From Sambucus nigra (taxonomy: Eukaryota; Streptophyta; Magnoliopsida; Dipsacales; Adoxaceae), in contig OX422218.1 of assembly GCA_949130495.1 (NCBI GenBank), positions 42,726,651 to 42,790,650 on the forward strand: DNA of 64,000 nt. Direction: 5' to 3'. The notes beneath the pieces were generated by a model. That model was not told the DNA's origin and did no database searches. It saw nothing but the letters and a program-made list of their open reading frames with translations. This document shows, piece by piece, positions 21,897 to 32,184 of this stretch. Position 1 is the stretch's first letter, and each line of letters starts with the position of its first letter. The position numbers were made by a program, and so were the translations under genes.

Positions 21897-23214
21897 CTAG
21901 AAAGTACCTTCTAAAAACAACTCTGGATAACGTTCGCGCATCTCATCCTCGCGCTCCCATGTGGACTCCTCGACATTGTGATGTCGCCACTGAACACGCA
22001 CTAACGGGACTATCTTTGACCGTAGCTTCCTCTCGCTTCGGTCCAAAATGGCAATCGACCCCTCTTCGTAGGAGCTATCCGGCTGGAGATCGATGTCCTC
22101 CACAGCAATGTGAGAATGAGCCAAATTATCTCTAAGGTATTTCCTTAGCGAGGAAATATGGAACACACCGTGAATCCGATGCAAATGCTCCGATAATCCA
22201 AGTCTATACGCAACCGGTCCGATCCGCTCAATAATAGGAAACGGCCCCACATACCTCGGTGCCAACTTCCCCTTCTTCCCGAAACGCATAATCCCCTTCA
22301 TAGGAGATACTTTGAGAAAAACCTGGTCCCCCACTTGGAATTCCCTGAAAAATCTCTTCGCATCAGCATAACTCTTCTGCCTGTCTTGAGCTACCCGAAT
22401 GCGACTCCGAATTAACTCAATCCTTGCCGAAGTACCCTGAATCACTTCTGGCCCAAGTAGTTTGTTGTCCCCCACCTCTAACCAACATGCTGGGGAACGA
22501 CAAGGCCTACCGTACAGTGCCTCAAACGGAGCCATGCCAATAGTGGACTGATAGGAATTGTTGTAAGCAAACTCCACCAGTGGAAGGTACTGCTCCCATC
22601 CACCCCCAAAGTCAATAATGCACATACGCAGCATGTCCTCCAACCTCTGATTTGTGCGCTCGGTCTGCCCATCGGTCTGCGGATGATAAGCCGTACTCAA
22701 CCGCAATTTCGTGCCCATGGCCTCCTGGAAACTCTCCCAAAACCTCGAAACAAATATCTTATCTCTGTCAGACACGATATTTAGGGGCACACCGTGAGGT
22801 CTCACAACCTCTGAAATGAAGAGCTGGGCATACTTTCCCGTAGTGTAGTCAGTCCTTACGGGTAAAAAAGTGCGCGACCTTAGACAACCTGTCCATAAAG
22901 TTTCAAACGGAGTCGTGACCCCTCTGCGACGTAGGCAACCCCGTGATAAGGTCCATGGATATGCTCTCCCACATCCACACCGGGACTTCCATCGGCTGTA
23001 ACAGTCCTGCCGGTCTCTGATGATCCACTTTTACAAGCTGGCAAGTGGCGCATTTCGCAACAAATTCAGCGATATCTCTCTTTATACCGCTCCACCAATA
23101 CTGTCGTCTCATGTCTTGGTACATTTTGTCCCTTCCGGGATGTACCGCAAACCGTGAGCCGTGCGACTCTGCCATCACCTCGTGTCGCAATTCCTCCCCT
23201 TTCGGAACCACCAA
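21897..23214 (-). pseudogene. pol: TE-C integrase with chromodomain-like C-terminus
   Basis: Two frames. The first (23214-22903) has the HHCC zinc region (HPGRDKMYQDMRRQYWW, CATCQL) and ISMDLITGLPTSQRG with the first catalytic Asp. Then a TGA where the family has Trp (GHDSV-stop) and a one-base slip in a T run near 22870 move the frame. The second (22805-21897) has SDRD and GQTERTNQ with the other two catalytic residues, GRPCRSP, and ends with a chromodomain-like VPLVRVQW...ESTWERE. Integrase inserts the cDNA; chromodomain tails direct chromoviruses to heterochromatin (family knowledge). Cannot be translated as one protein. Confidence 0.92.
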
Positions 23215-23285
23215 TCTCCCATTGAAGCGTAATCCCCCGTCTGAGCTAACGGTATAGGACTCGGCTCCCTCTGCTAGTAATCAAA

Positions 23286-24932
23286 CTAATGACAGAACGA
23301 GTCATTAGCATGTGCCCGTACTACCTTCGTGATAATCTGCGGAGTAAAGGTCATCATAGACATGAAAGATTGGGCCACTGCATCCTGGTGTCCCAATTCC
23401 TTCCACTTTGCCTTCCACACCTCTGCCACCTCATCTGCTGGCCTACGGCTCAACGCATCTGCTACCACGTTAGCCTTACCTGGGTGGTACTGGATATCGA
23501 ACTGGTAGTCTTTCACAAACTCAAGCCACCTACGCTGTCGCATATTCAACTCCTTCTGCGTGAACAGGTACTGTAGGGACTTGTGGTCCGTGAACAGTTG
23601 GAACTTCTCCCCCAAAAGATAGTGCCTCCAAATCCGTAGGGCAAATACAACAGCTGCCAACTCCAAATCATGCGTGGGGTAATTCTTCTCATGAGTCTTA
23701 AGCTTACGGGAAGCATAAGCTATGGCCTGTCTCTCCTGCTGCAATACACCTCCAAGTCCTTGCAAAGACGCGTCGGTGTAAACCAAATACTTAACTCTCG
23801 GTCTCGGCAATGCTAACACAGGTGCTGAGGTCAATTTGTCCTTTAAATCATCAAATGCCAACTGACAGGCATCACTCCAGATGAATGGCACACCCTTACT
23901 AGTCAGATGTGTCGAAGGACCCGCTATCTTCGAAAATCCCCGAATGAACCTCCTGTAGTATCCTGCTAGGCCCAAGAAACTACGAATTTTAGTCGGTGTC
24001 GTGGGCTGTCCCCACTCCCTCACCGCGGATACTTTCCCCGGATCAACAGATATCCCCCGGTCGGAAATAATGTGTCCCAAAAACTGGACTTCCTTCAGCC
24101 AAAACCCGCACTTCTCATATTTTGCATACAACTCGTTCTGACGTAGTGTCTGCAAAACTTGCCTCAAATGCTCGACGTGCTCCTCCTCTGTCTGGGAGTA
24201 AACCAGAATGTCATCAATGAAGACAATGACAAACTGATCTAGGAAATCCCTGAACACTCTGTTCATCAAGTCCATAAACACAGCTGGAGCGTTGGTCAAA
24301 CCGAAAGGCATAACCCGAAACTCGTAAGAACCATATCTCGACAAGAATGCAGTCTTCGAGACATCCTCCTCCCTGATACGCAACTGATGGTATCCCGATC
24401 TCAAATCAATCTTCGAGAAGAAGGAAGCTCCTCTCAACTGGTCGAATAAGTCATCGATTCGAGGCAACGAATACTTAATCCGTATCGTGACCTTATTCAA
24501 CTCTCGGTAGTCCACACACAATCTCAGTGAACCGTCCCTCTTCTTCACAAACAAAACTGGAGTGCCCCAAGGTGAGGTACTCCTGCGAATAAAGCCCTGA
24601 CCTAACAGCTGCTCTATCTGATCTCGTAGCTCTCGCATCTCTGCCGGAGCCATACGGTACGGTGCGCGTGCTATAGGTCTCGTATATGGAAATAGGTCTA
24701 TAACAAAGTCTATCTCTCGACTGGGGGGTAGGCCTGGTATCTCCTAAAACACATCCGAATACTCCCTGACTACTGGGATAGAATCTAAAGGAATCACTAC
24801 CTCCTTAGAGGTATCCTCCTCAATGTAATTCAGATGAGCGGTCGATCCTCCCTCTGGGCGAGGCATCGCCACTACAAACATCCATTGCCCCGGAATGGCA
24901 AAAACAATGCTCCCGCTGAAGCAATCAATCAT
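23286..24932 (-). pseudogene. pol: TE-C reverse transcriptase and RNase H
   Basis: A 455-residue open frame (24653-23286) with the complete RT-RNase H pair: [45 protein letters not shown], catalytic FIDDIL, then [26 protein letters not shown] and the connection to integrase (ADALSRRP). Upstream, 24932-24744 carries the end of protease and the spacer (VVAMPRPEGGSTAH), with a TAG at 24746-24744 where TE-B has CAG (DVFQEIP). All RT catalytic residues are present; the frame ends at a stop after NDSFCH, before integrase. RT itself looks competent, the polyprotein does not. Confidence 0.94.
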
Positions 24933-24936
24933 GGCC

Positions 24937-26150
24937 CTATAAGCTACGAGCCAAAACCATACCGATAATCACATCGTGAACATGCATATCTAATACCAAC
25001 ATGTCTGTAGGTAATACCAAACCACCAATCTCTACCGCCACTCCCCGGCATATAAAGAATATAAGTGACCCACTCCCCAATGGTGAGTCGACACACGTCA
25101 CTGTGCTCTCTGCCGTAGCTAACAATCCTAAGGCTTTCGCGAAGTGTATACTATAAAACAATGTGTAACCCCCGTATCAAACAATACCCGACCCATAGTG
25201 CCATGGATAGGAAACGTACCCTCAATCGCGGGCGGTGCCTGTGGAACTGCAGCCTGGTGGACGTTATAGACACATCCATACTGTAGCTGCCCCTGCCGAG
25301 CTGGGACTGGTGGAATGGGTGGAAATGCTGCCATCCGTGGCGGTGCGGGGAGAGCGGCGGGAAACATAGGCCTCTGCGGCTCCTGGCGATCACCCTGCTG
25401 CTGCTGCTGTGGGGCCCTGCCCCTATCAGGACAATCCTGACGTTTGTGGTCAATCTTACCACAAATGAAACACTTCCTTCGGAAGTTTCCCCCTCGTTGT
25501 CCATGCTGACCACGACTCTGGTGACCGTTATCATTTTTGCCCTGGCATTGCTGGCCCTGTTGAAACTGTTGATGACCATTCTGTCCCTGCTGCACTGGAG
25601 CTACTGGAAAGGTTGGTAGGGCTAGTACCTGAGCTGGTGCTGTGAGAGAGATTGTAAAAATTGTCCCCTGTGGATCATCACGGGCACCCTGCTGCTGGGG
25701 AGCTCTAACACCCTCTGGGTAATCCTGGCGTTTATGGCCGTGCGTGCCACACACAAAACATCGGCCTCTGAAGTTACTCCCCCTCTGACTCTGCTGCTGA
25801 CAATGTCGTCCTTGCAGACTTGGAACTTTATTCCTCTTTCGAAAATGCTTCATTGTACCACGTTGTTGATTAGAACCGACTCGGTCTTGGGCACTCTGTT
25901 GTCAAATTTTCGGGGTCCTCGCACATTTGTCAGCCTTATTCACATGCACTTGGCTAACCTCTCTAGGTCTTTTGCCTCCTTTAAGTTGTATGTTGCGTTC
26001 TTGGTATTGTAAAACTGCAGTGGTAACTGCTTGTGCCACGATACCTGCTAACTCGGCGGTTGATATTCTAACCGGGGATACCCAAGGTGTGAGTCGATCT
26101 TGCCCGTTTATTCCCTTACCCGTTCGAGCTAGTTCTTCTTGACGATCCAT
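24937..26150 (-). pseudogene. gag: TE-C gag without capsid core, plus protease
   Basis: Starts MDRQEELARTGKG at 26150. After the usual helix (ELAGIVAQAVTTAV) it goes straight to a basic linker and a TGA at about 25901, then continues in 25853-25128. I see none of the capsid landmarks present in TE-A and TE-B (ALQWWES, YFP, EYEEEF, LAWRIRQHL). Instead there are two zinc-knuckle modules: CFVCGTHGHKRQDY (last Cys lost) and CFICGKIDHKRQDC, each followed by RAPQQQ, so the linker-knuckle unit looks duplicated. Protease follows with VLFDTGVTH; a frame change after HCFI and another after IIGM break it. Either an old internal deletion or a Gag replaced by a shortened form. Confidence 0.88.
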
Positions 26151-26328
26151 CTAAAAATTTAAGTAAATTTGGATGAGTTCATCATTCAAATAAACAAACC
26201 GCGGAAGTACGAATTCCCAAAGTACAGCGATGAATACAACATTCCTAATATTTAGGACTCTATATCAAAGAAAGCTCAGCGGAAAACATAATAAGCCGTT
26301 CAGATCCTAAAGGACACTAGAACCTGAT

Positions 26329-26340
26329 GCTCTGATACCA
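26329..26340 (-). promoter_or_regulatory. TE-C primer-binding site (Met tRNA)
   Basis: Minus strand TGGTATCAGAGC, two bases inside the 5' LTR end. Confidence 0.95.
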
Positions 26341-26854
26341 CCTGTGACACCCCGACTAATTAAATACCGGGTAGCTACTCCTTTATTAAATTAATTCAAA
26401 ATGCCAAGTTGGTCCAGTTAATAGAATCACTGTCGAAAACATTTTAATGATTACTAACCACCTAGTATTTAAAAAGTAAGTTGCCAAATTTTAATTTAAG
26501 TCTGATTAACATGCAACAAGTGTAAAGAAGAAAAATAACACCATTCACCATAAAGAAGTAAAAAGAATAACCATCACATAATGTAAATAAAGTTTGGAGG
26601 AAAAACTCCTCACTACAATCCCACAACTGAAATAAGGAAACCGAATACTAAAACAATACATGCCAAAGTCTGAAAACTGTAATGGAAAGATGTCTCTAAT
26701 GGAAATGGGCAACATGCCCTACAACTGATAGAATACTGAATACGGAATCCAAATGATAGAAGCGTCTAAAAGCAATTCCCTGTATCTTCCACAAACAGCT
26801 ACAGCTCGTCACCTGAATGAGTATCCTACGCATGGTGTCCTTGTGGCTGGGCAC

Positions 26855-28683
26855 CTAAAAATGGTTTTACAAGAAAAATAGATTTGAAAGAAAACGGGTC
26901 AGAGCCCGAATGTGGAGATATTTTAAAAACCTGCAAGTGCTTTAAAAACATTTAAAACATTAAATGCAAAGTACAAGTGAGGACGTGCACTCACATGATA
27001 TTCTCACCTCTCGTCTAACTGTGCACTCCTAACGTAAGTACCCATCTACAACTACACAAATCACTAGCTAAGTGACATCATATCTAGGTAGACTGTCATA
27101 GGTCCTTCCCTTATTACTCGGCTCTATTAACATTATAACGCTCGTAATTAAATAGGGGTTTAACATAAACTCATATGCTCAATACGCAATATATTTCACT
27201 ATCAGCTAACTCGTTATGTTTCTCAAAACAATACCGTAATTATTTTCACAACATTAACATGAAGGTTCCCATTAATTAAGTGTATATTATTCACATCATA
27301 AATATACAATACAAGCACCCCGAGAACTAAGCTGTGGTGCACACATACTCTGCTATCCATCCCGGTACATCACGTACATAAGGATTACATATTCTGAATC
27401 TCTCAGGAATAGTTCACAAATAACAACATCACAAATAATGGAGGCGAACACAATCACATCACATGGGTCACGCACATACCTACGCTCCCACGATCAGCGG
27501 ACTTATTAATATCCCAATAAGTCTTTCTATGACCTATGTTCATCAAGGTAACCAGTCTAAATCCGGGCAACACAAGGATTAAAGGGCCCTAAGCGAACGC
27601 AAACCTCCCGTGATAGCAAGTATGGTAGGTATGTCATACACACAATTCATATACCAATACTAAGTAAACACACGTCTTAGTAATCCCGTAGTTTAATTGT
27701 AGTATTATTCTCATTCTAGTACCAATATATACTTTACACACTTTATACGATTCCGGTTTATAATCATACGCACCCTAAATTTATTCTCACGTCGTAGTAG
27801 ACACTCACGTCTCAACCCAAACGGTTCATTGATTTAAATCACTCGTATATAATTTACTCCTCATAATAACCCAAAAGTCCCAAATCTATCCATATATCAT
27901 CAAAGGAATGCTATCTCTATCCTCGAACAAGTTTACGGGACTCCCAAAATCAAAACAGGAAAAAAAGGCCTAAACTGCCAGCTCGTTAGAAGTCTCGATC
28001 GAACCAGGCTGTTCGAACGAGATTAAACTGTCAGCTCGTTTGAAGTCTCGTTCGAACGAGACTGTTCGAACGAGATCCAGTTCGTTCGAACGAACTGTAC
28101 CTTCGAACGAGATCTCGTTCGAACGAAGTATCGAACGAAATTCCTTTTCATTAGAAGCGACTGGTCAACTCGTTAGAAGCTCGTTCGAACGAGCTCGTTC
28201 GAACGACCTGGGAAGGTCTTCTAACGAGGGACCAGTTTCATCCCAGAATTTTCCCAATCTCGTTTTTCATCATTTCTACTCCTCAAATCTCTTCTTAAAT
28301 TAGTCCCAACGATGTTTTAAGTTCTCTAATCATCCTAAAGCATGCTAAGGTCATATACTAACATCTTTTAAGGGATTAATACATCCTAAACATCATTAAA
28401 CCACAAGTTTCTACATTTTCCCCCAATTTTCTTCAAGAACATAAACCCTAGATTATTATCATCATAAATTTCCAGAATTTAATCCGTTGTTACATCACAT
28501 AAATATGAAATCTCTGAATTCAATCTTCAAACAACGTTTCTACATGCAAACCTATACCCAAAATTAAACTAATAACTTCCAATATCATGGGTTTTCCTTT
28601 AACTCTTAAATAAGATTGATTATCAAGATTTCTAACATGGAAGAAGCATTCACTGCATAAAGAATGTAATTTAAATCACTTGC
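26855..28683 (-). other. Putative leader intron in TE-C 5' LTR (GC-AG)
   Basis: Donor CTCAAG|GCAAGTG, acceptor ATTTTTAG|GTGCCC, CTGAC inside a CGGG/CCCG hairpin upstream of a T-rich tract. Length 1829 nt, nearly the same as in TE-B (1830 nt) although the intron sequences differ greatly. Confidence 0.55.
27980..28229. repeat. CTCGTTCGAACGAG palindrome array, TE-C 5' LTR
   Basis: Ten or so copies of the TTCGAA-centred palindrome, several perfect over 14 bp (CTCGTTCGAACGAG), with family-specific spacers. Starts about 455 nt into the putative intron. Confidence 0.9.
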
Positions 28684-29337
28684 CTTGAGTTTATTTCTGA
28701 TTTTGATGACGATTTCCTCTCTCTTTCTGCAGAATTTCCTCTCTCTCTCTTTCTCCAAGCTTCTTCTCCAAAGGTGGCTATGGTGGCTAGGGTTTGCTTT
28801 GGGAAGGTGTTAGAAAACCTAATTCTAATAACCTACGTAGCTTGTTGGGTTAATATGGGTTGGTTAGTGGCTTAGTGGGTCAATTCCCAATCAGATTAAA
28901 ACTCCCAATTTTCGTCACTTTTAATTCTCCAAAAATACAAAATTACTAAAATGCCCTTTATGTTGCCGGTATGGCCTAAAAATACCCCGGGACCCAAACT
29001 AAACCCCCGGCTAGTGTTTTCTGACTATCTCGACCCTTCCGGACGCGTTGGCGCACTCAAAATGACCATACGGTTAATAGAATTTAAATTCACTTTTATA
29101 ATTAAAATAATACACCATGACGCGGTGGTCACACGCGTCTCAACAAAATTTCTTAAATGCCGTATATCAATCTCACGACAAATTTTTCATAATTCAATAT
29201 TCATATAAAAACATGTATGCACATAATCAAATACCAACTCGTATCTCGTTAGTATTTTTAACCCGGATTAATTTCCAATTAATACGCAATTAATCCCAAA
29301 AATAAATATAGCCAAAAATACGGGGTATTACACACAT

Positions 29338-29661
29338 TGAATGGCACTAAAATTAGCACCATCTATAGCAGTGACAATAAAATTTGCAACTATTTTTACT
29401 CCAAAAAATGAATATACTCTCATTTTGGAAAGACAAAATAAAGAACATATGGATATAATATATTATTAAACACTAAATGTCTAAAAAAGAAAATACTTGA
29501 ACGTGATTGATTAATAAAATAATCAAATGTTATGAATGAGAAAAATATATTCGTACAATCGTTAACATTGAGGAAGTCATATTCCATAGCACCTCTAAAC
29601 TATATCATAAGAAAAACAAAGTTGTGCGCAATACGCTGGATATCTATTTTCATCTCAAGAT
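29338..29661. other. Non-coding stretch right of TE-C
   Basis: AT-rich host sequence continuing that left of 18861. No gene recognised. Confidence 0.6.
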
Positions 29662-30715
29662 ATGGGCGCAGGACGACCGAAGAATATGACGTTCAATAAG
29701 TTTAGCTCCAATGGCGTTGATTTGGATGCCCTTCTTGGTATTTGTATCGATGACTTCATCAAGCTCTTTTATACTCGTGCTCGCAAAAGGTTTCAGAGAA
29801 GTCTCAAGATAAAGCTAGAGCTTGTGAAAAAACACCTTTGAAATATTTTACCTGACATGATCAGAAGCGTTGTTGGGGTGTAGTGATGATACGAGAAATC
29901 GTACACAGGTAGACCTCATATCAGCACGTCAAATGAAAAGTGTATAGTGCATAGACAAAGCGGGTAAATAGAGAGAAGACAAGATATAGAGTGGTTCAGC
30001 GTAAAAAATAGGCCTACGTCCATTGTGTTGTTCCATTCTCATTATATGTGTTGTATTGTACAATATAGTACATGCCTAAAGAGGCGTATAAGTATGAGAA
30101 TAAAGGAGAATACATGGTTGTTGCAGTTCTAGGCGTGGCGGATATCTGGCTATGATGCAGGTGAGTAGCCCCCAAACTGTATGTTGAGGTTGTGTAGAAA
30201 GAGTTTGGCAAGGCTTCGCCAGGTGTTGTAGAAACTTCTCTAAAGGAGAGGAATCTATCCCTCATTTCGAGGTGTGGCCCTCTATTTATAAGAGGTATGG
30301 GAGTTGTCACGTGCCATGAGCACGTGATGTATATAAAGTTCGAAGTTGCTGTAGTTGAAAGGGATATCGCCTATAAGGCAAGAACAAATTGTCGCACCCT
30401 ACATGTGATTAGAGTCGAAGGTGCTGCACCCTGTACAGGGTAAGTGGCGCACCCTGTACATGGTAAGGTCCGCGACCTGTATATTAAGGTCCTAGTGGTA
30501 AGGTCCGCGCCCAGTACTTGTAGGGCCACACCCTGTGCCGAGTAAGCCTCCGCGGTCTATAAACAGTTGTACATGTTTGAGTAACTGTCGCGGAGGGTGC
30601 TATATTTGTACTATCATGTACAATGGAAAGACATTCAATCAAACCGGTCAAGCACCGAAGACCTCGTATTGGTGCCACCCCCACCCACTCTTTGAGGTTC
30701 ATTCCCCTAAAGTAA
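29662..30715 (+). pseudogene. RPS15: Ribosomal protein uS19 (RPS15) pseudogene split by a solo LTR
   Basis: Remains of cytosolic small-subunit protein uS19 (S15 in plants). First part from 29662: NKFSSNGVDLDALLG, FIKLFYTRARKRFQRSL, then a loss of about 20 residues, a TGA where the family has Arg (KHL-stop-NILPDMIRSVVGV), and a break at 29883. After TE-D the reading resumes as YNGKTFNQ at 30619, skips about 20 residues, and in another frame gives PVKHRRPRIGATPTHS and RFIPLK-stop at 30713-30715, the correct C-terminus. Removing TE-D rejoins GVGV-type sequence to YNGKTF, as in the family. No introns are evident, so it is probably a processed copy. Non-functional: two deletions, stop, frameshift, insertion. 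Confidence 0.85.
29884..30616 (-). mobile_element. TE-D: 733-bp solo LTR inside the uS19 pseudogene
   Basis: Minus strand begins TGATAGTAC (30616) and ends GTATCATCA (29884), flanked by TGTAG (29879-29883) and TGTAC (30617-30621), a 5-bp target duplication with one mismatch. A TATAAATA promoter-like element lies on the minus strand near 30294-30287. The U3 side (30420-30530) has several imperfect copies of a CACCCTGTACAGGGTAAG-type unit. No internal coding region or primer-binding site. Superfamily uncertain; size suits a copia or short gypsy LTR. Confidence 0.82.
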
Positions 30716-31268
30716 AACTCACCAACAATTATATGGACAAAACCAATGTGTTAGCAAAAGTACGTTAATATAATATACCTAAATTATATATGGTCCCTTT
30801 TGATCAAAAAATTTACATTGTAGTAGGTGCAAATCAAAACCTTATGTATTAAACAAAAGTACCGATGAAAAAATATGTCAAAAGCTATAATAGCAAGGTT
30901 TACTAAATTAAAATTTAGACAGTTCAAAAATGTAAAAAGTAGCCTACAAATATAAAACATCAATTTTAGAACATCAACCTTTCGTTTCTCCGAATTTGGT
31001 GAAAACATTGGTATATAACTTGGTGATATATCTTGGGATATTCCCTCCATCGGTCTAAAATACTCTCTATGATTTAGAGCTCCCCATTCGGCTGGTTTGT
31101 AGGTCTGCTAACAATCCTGTGGAGTGAATAGCATCGAAAATAGGAGTTCATTTGTCAATTTTAGGGGCATCAAATTGACAACCTTCTTTAGATAGACCCG
31201 GGGGTGTGACTCAAGAATAAAAAATTGAATAACTCCATTATGCTTCTTTCCTTGTAGTTGCTGATGTT
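30716..31268. other. Non-coding stretch left of TE-E
   Basis: AT-rich; a minus-strand open frame at 30784-31050 (MEGISQDISPSYIP...) resembles nothing I recognise and is Leu/Phe-rich from AT bias. Ends at ATTTA (31269-31273), the TE-E target duplication. Confidence 0.5.
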
Positions 31269-32010
31269 ATTTATGTAACACCCCATGATTTTTGAGACTG
31301 AGAAATTAAATTTTTGGAAAAATAAAATTTAATTAAATTGGAGAATTCTAAAATGTGGAATTGAGGTCCAAAAATAGAGGATATTTCAAAGTATTCCGGA
31401 TGATGATTTTAAGGGTACCATCGATCCCAGAAGGGTCGAGACAGTCAAAATGACTGTCATTGGGTTTTATTTCGGCTCCGAAATGTTTTTAAGTCAGTTT
31501 GACTCGAATTGGAGTAAACGAGTTATTTAATGTGTGTATTAACATTTAAAATTTGGGACTTATGTTGTAAGGATTAAGAGGCTTACGGATTAAGCCTTCT
31601 CAGTTAGAGAAAGAGATAAAGGGCAAGGAAGAAGGAAATAAGAAGAAAGGAAGAGAGAGAGGAAGAAAAGCTTGGAGATTCCGGCCCAAACGCGACATCG
31701 AGGACCATTCAACCTCTAAATACTGAAGAAAATGTTTAATCTTGCTAAATAAGTCATTTGTGTATTTTATTTCATAATTTGTGGGTTAAAGAAATGGTTT
31801 TTGGGTATAAGCATAAAAACGTAATTTTTGGTTTAAATCTTAAAATTGAAAATTATAATTGGGATTAAGAGATATAAATGGATGAGATTATATATTGGAT
31901 GAGTTTTGATGTTTGAAAAATTGTTGGGGCAAAAGATTAAGAGTTGGAACTAGTATAAATCGAATTTTTGGTTATAGAAAAATAGCCATTTTCGTGGTTT
32001 TCTGAACTGG

Positions 32011-32184
32011 CCGAATCGAGTTGCCCCTAGCAAATCGATTCACGAGGTTGCAGAAGCCTCAGGCCATTAGGGCCGAATCGATTCGCCCCTAGCGAATCGA
32101 TTCAGAAGGTTGCAGACTCTTAGGTGACATGGACCGAATCGATTCGGATGGGTCGAATCGATTCGGAGGGGCCGAATCGATTCG
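32011..32184. repeat. CCGAATCGATTCGG palindrome array, TE-E 5' LTR
   Basis: Seven copies of CCGAATCGATTCGG or close variants in 170 bp, two of them alternating with CCCCTAGC. The 3' LTR has lost nearly all of it (only one damaged copy near 40347), by a deletion of about 190 bp. Confidence 0.9.

Larger units (their letters stand above)
18867..29332 (-). mobile_element. TE-C: complete Ty3/gypsy Tekay/Del-like element, minus strand
   Basis: Two nearly identical LTRs (18867-21854 and 26343-29332, 2988 and 2990 bp) flank a 4.5-kb interior with gag-pol on the minus strand. CACAT is duplicated on both sides (18862-18866; 29333-29337), so both ends are original. The few LTR differences I see by eye suggest this is the most recent large insertion with two LTRs here. 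Yet the coding region has several stops and frameshifts and Gag has no recognisable capsid core, so the element was probably mobilised in trans. Confidence 0.96.
26343..29332 (-). repeat. TE-C 5' LTR
   Basis: Minus strand TGTAATACCCCG (29332) to GTGTCACA (26343). Layout: U3 box 29043-29023 (TCCGGAAGGGTCGAGATAGTC, first 20 as seen), donor-like CAAG|GCAAGTG at 28684/28683, palindrome array 28229-27980, hairpin CGGGCTCTGACCCG at 26908-26895, acceptor-like TTTTTAG|GTGCCC at 26855/26854. Confidence 0.95.

Noticed and set aside
30784..31050. 88-codon minus-strand open frame
   Set aside because: Leu/Phe/Ile-rich composition from AT-rich DNA; no family recognised; no start or splice context.
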